The position numbers were made by a program, and so were the translations under genes. The notes beneath the pieces are model-generated. The model saw only the letters and a program-made list of their open reading frames with translations, was not told where the DNA came from and made no database searches. Shown here one piece after another: positions 63,629 to 64,000 of a stretch of DNA of 64,000 bases. The first letter of the stretch is position 1. Every line of letters starts with the position of its first letter. Origin of the DNA: Seminibacterium arietis (GTDB taxonomy: Bacteria; Pseudomonadota; Gammaproteobacteria; Enterobacterales; Pasteurellaceae); assembly GCF_042675725.1 (NCBI RefSeq), contig NZ_JBHTJN010000010.1, positions 15,953 through 79,952 of the forward strand, written 5' to 3'.

Positions 63629-63657
63629 TTGTTCTACTTGCGTAGCAAGTAGAACAA
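63629..63657. terminator. Perfect 13-bp stem-loop downstream of the rRNA operon
   Basis: TTGTTCTACTTGC (63629-63641) pairs with GCAAGTAGAACAA (63645-63657) with loop GTA. No T tract follows on either strand beyond AAAA, so it may be a processing or pausing structure. It is the outermost of three stems after 5S. Confidence 0.5.
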
Positions 63658-63716
63658 TGGGATAACTCCACTGACTGTCTAAATTTCAATCTCTTTTCAT
63701 TTTGCAAATTTTGTAC

Positions 63717-63760
63717 ATAAAAAACTGCTGGTATTCGTTCAATTACGAATATCAGCGGTT
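63717..63760 (-). terminator. Main terminator of the rRNA operon
   Basis: A 16-bp stem with two G-U pairs (63723-63738 with 63745-63760) and a 6-nt loop. On the - strand six T residues follow at once. About 120 bp after 5S. Confidence 0.8.
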
Positions 63761-63839
63761 AGTTTCTTCTATTTTTTGCTAATTACGGATTTGTGGACGC
63801 ACGCAGTGGGTCCCTACAAAAATATCCAAACCCTAAAAC

Positions 63840-63868
63840 AAAAAACCCAGCATCTCTGCTGGGGGGGG
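63840..63868 (-). terminator. First terminator after 5S rRNA
   Basis: The stem CCCAGCA/TGCTGGG (63846-63863) is followed on the - strand by TTTTTTG, and on the 5S side by a run of eight G on the + strand (63861-63868). Close to the 5S 3' end. Confidence 0.75.
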
Positions 63869-63878
63869 ATCTATCAAA

Positions 63879-63995
63879 ACTCGGCGGTGACCTACTCTCA
63901 CATGGGGACTCCCCACACTACCATCGGCGTAACGGCGTTTCACTTCTGAGTTCGGCATGGGTTCAGGTGGTCCCACCGCACTATCGCCGCCGAAA
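63879..63995 (-). rRNA. rrf: 5S ribosomal RNA
   Basis: About 116 nt. The - strand contains the invariant core CCATGCCGAACTCAGAAGTG and GCCGATGGTAGTGTGGGG, with terminal complementarity CGGCGGC/CACCGCCG. Ends are estimated to a few bases. The gene reads leftward, so 23S and 16S rRNA should lie to the right, beyond the window. Confidence 0.96.
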
Positions 63996-64000
63996 AATTC

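Overview
This is AT-rich chromosomal DNA from a member of the Pasteurellaceae. The clearest marker is the Haemophilus influenzae-type DNA uptake signal core AAGTGCGGT (or its complement). I count about fifty perfect copies by eye, several as inverted pairs that double as transcription terminators. Gene content and local order (nuclease/lrgA/lrgB/csdA/csdE; rnfH/roxA/xseA/pth/ychF; ftnA-ftnA) also resemble Haemophilus, but the blocks are joined differently, so I name the family and not the species.

Layout. 1-9440: purine synthesis (guaB-guaA), birA, nhaA, a dGTPase-like enzyme, lrgAB, a secreted nuclease and the csdA-csdE sulfur-transfer pair. 9441-13475: two ferritins, fnr with an FNR box, uspE, tRNA-Leu(GAG) and secG. 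13638-21205: topB, ybaB-recR, a two-domain molbindin with a ModE-like operator and a possible divergent small RNA, pepA, lptFG. 21430-28102: tRNA-Leu(CAA), then a four-gene catabolic operon with a divergent YheO-type regulator, then tRNA-Arg and tRNA-Pro. 28262-38821: folD, cmoB, rng, tldD, the ratA-rnfH-roxA-xseA cluster, a small gene carrying a two-part pentanucleotide repeat, pth and ychF. 38887-47287: phoH-like, suhB, trmJ and the isc iron-sulfur operon (iscR to fdx, with no iscX). 47394-51424: serC-hisC-aroA and tmaR. 51577-59307: a 1617-residue trimeric autotransporter divergent from a TonB-dependent haemoglobin/transferrin-type receptor. 59384-64000: lysC, proA, a TRIC-like membrane protein, an FKBP-like protein and the 5S end of an rRNA operon that continues beyond the right edge.

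Most of the window is conserved housekeeping DNA. The unusual parts are: (1) the tRNA-bounded operon, which lacks perfect uptake signals and combines a muconate-cycloisomerase-type lyase, an MmgE/PrpD protein, a cystathionine-lyase-type PLP enzyme and a DcuC-type transporter. It suggests breakdown of a succinylated amino acid, but it is decaying: one gene has lost its 5' end by a fusion deletion and another is frameshifted; (2) the TCCAA/TTCAG compound repeat inside a small gene just upstream of pth, a likely phase-variation switch; (3) a candidate antisense-strand small RNA of about 83 nt between recR and mop whose promoter overlaps the ModE-like site; (4) the adhesin/iron-receptor pair at the host interface.
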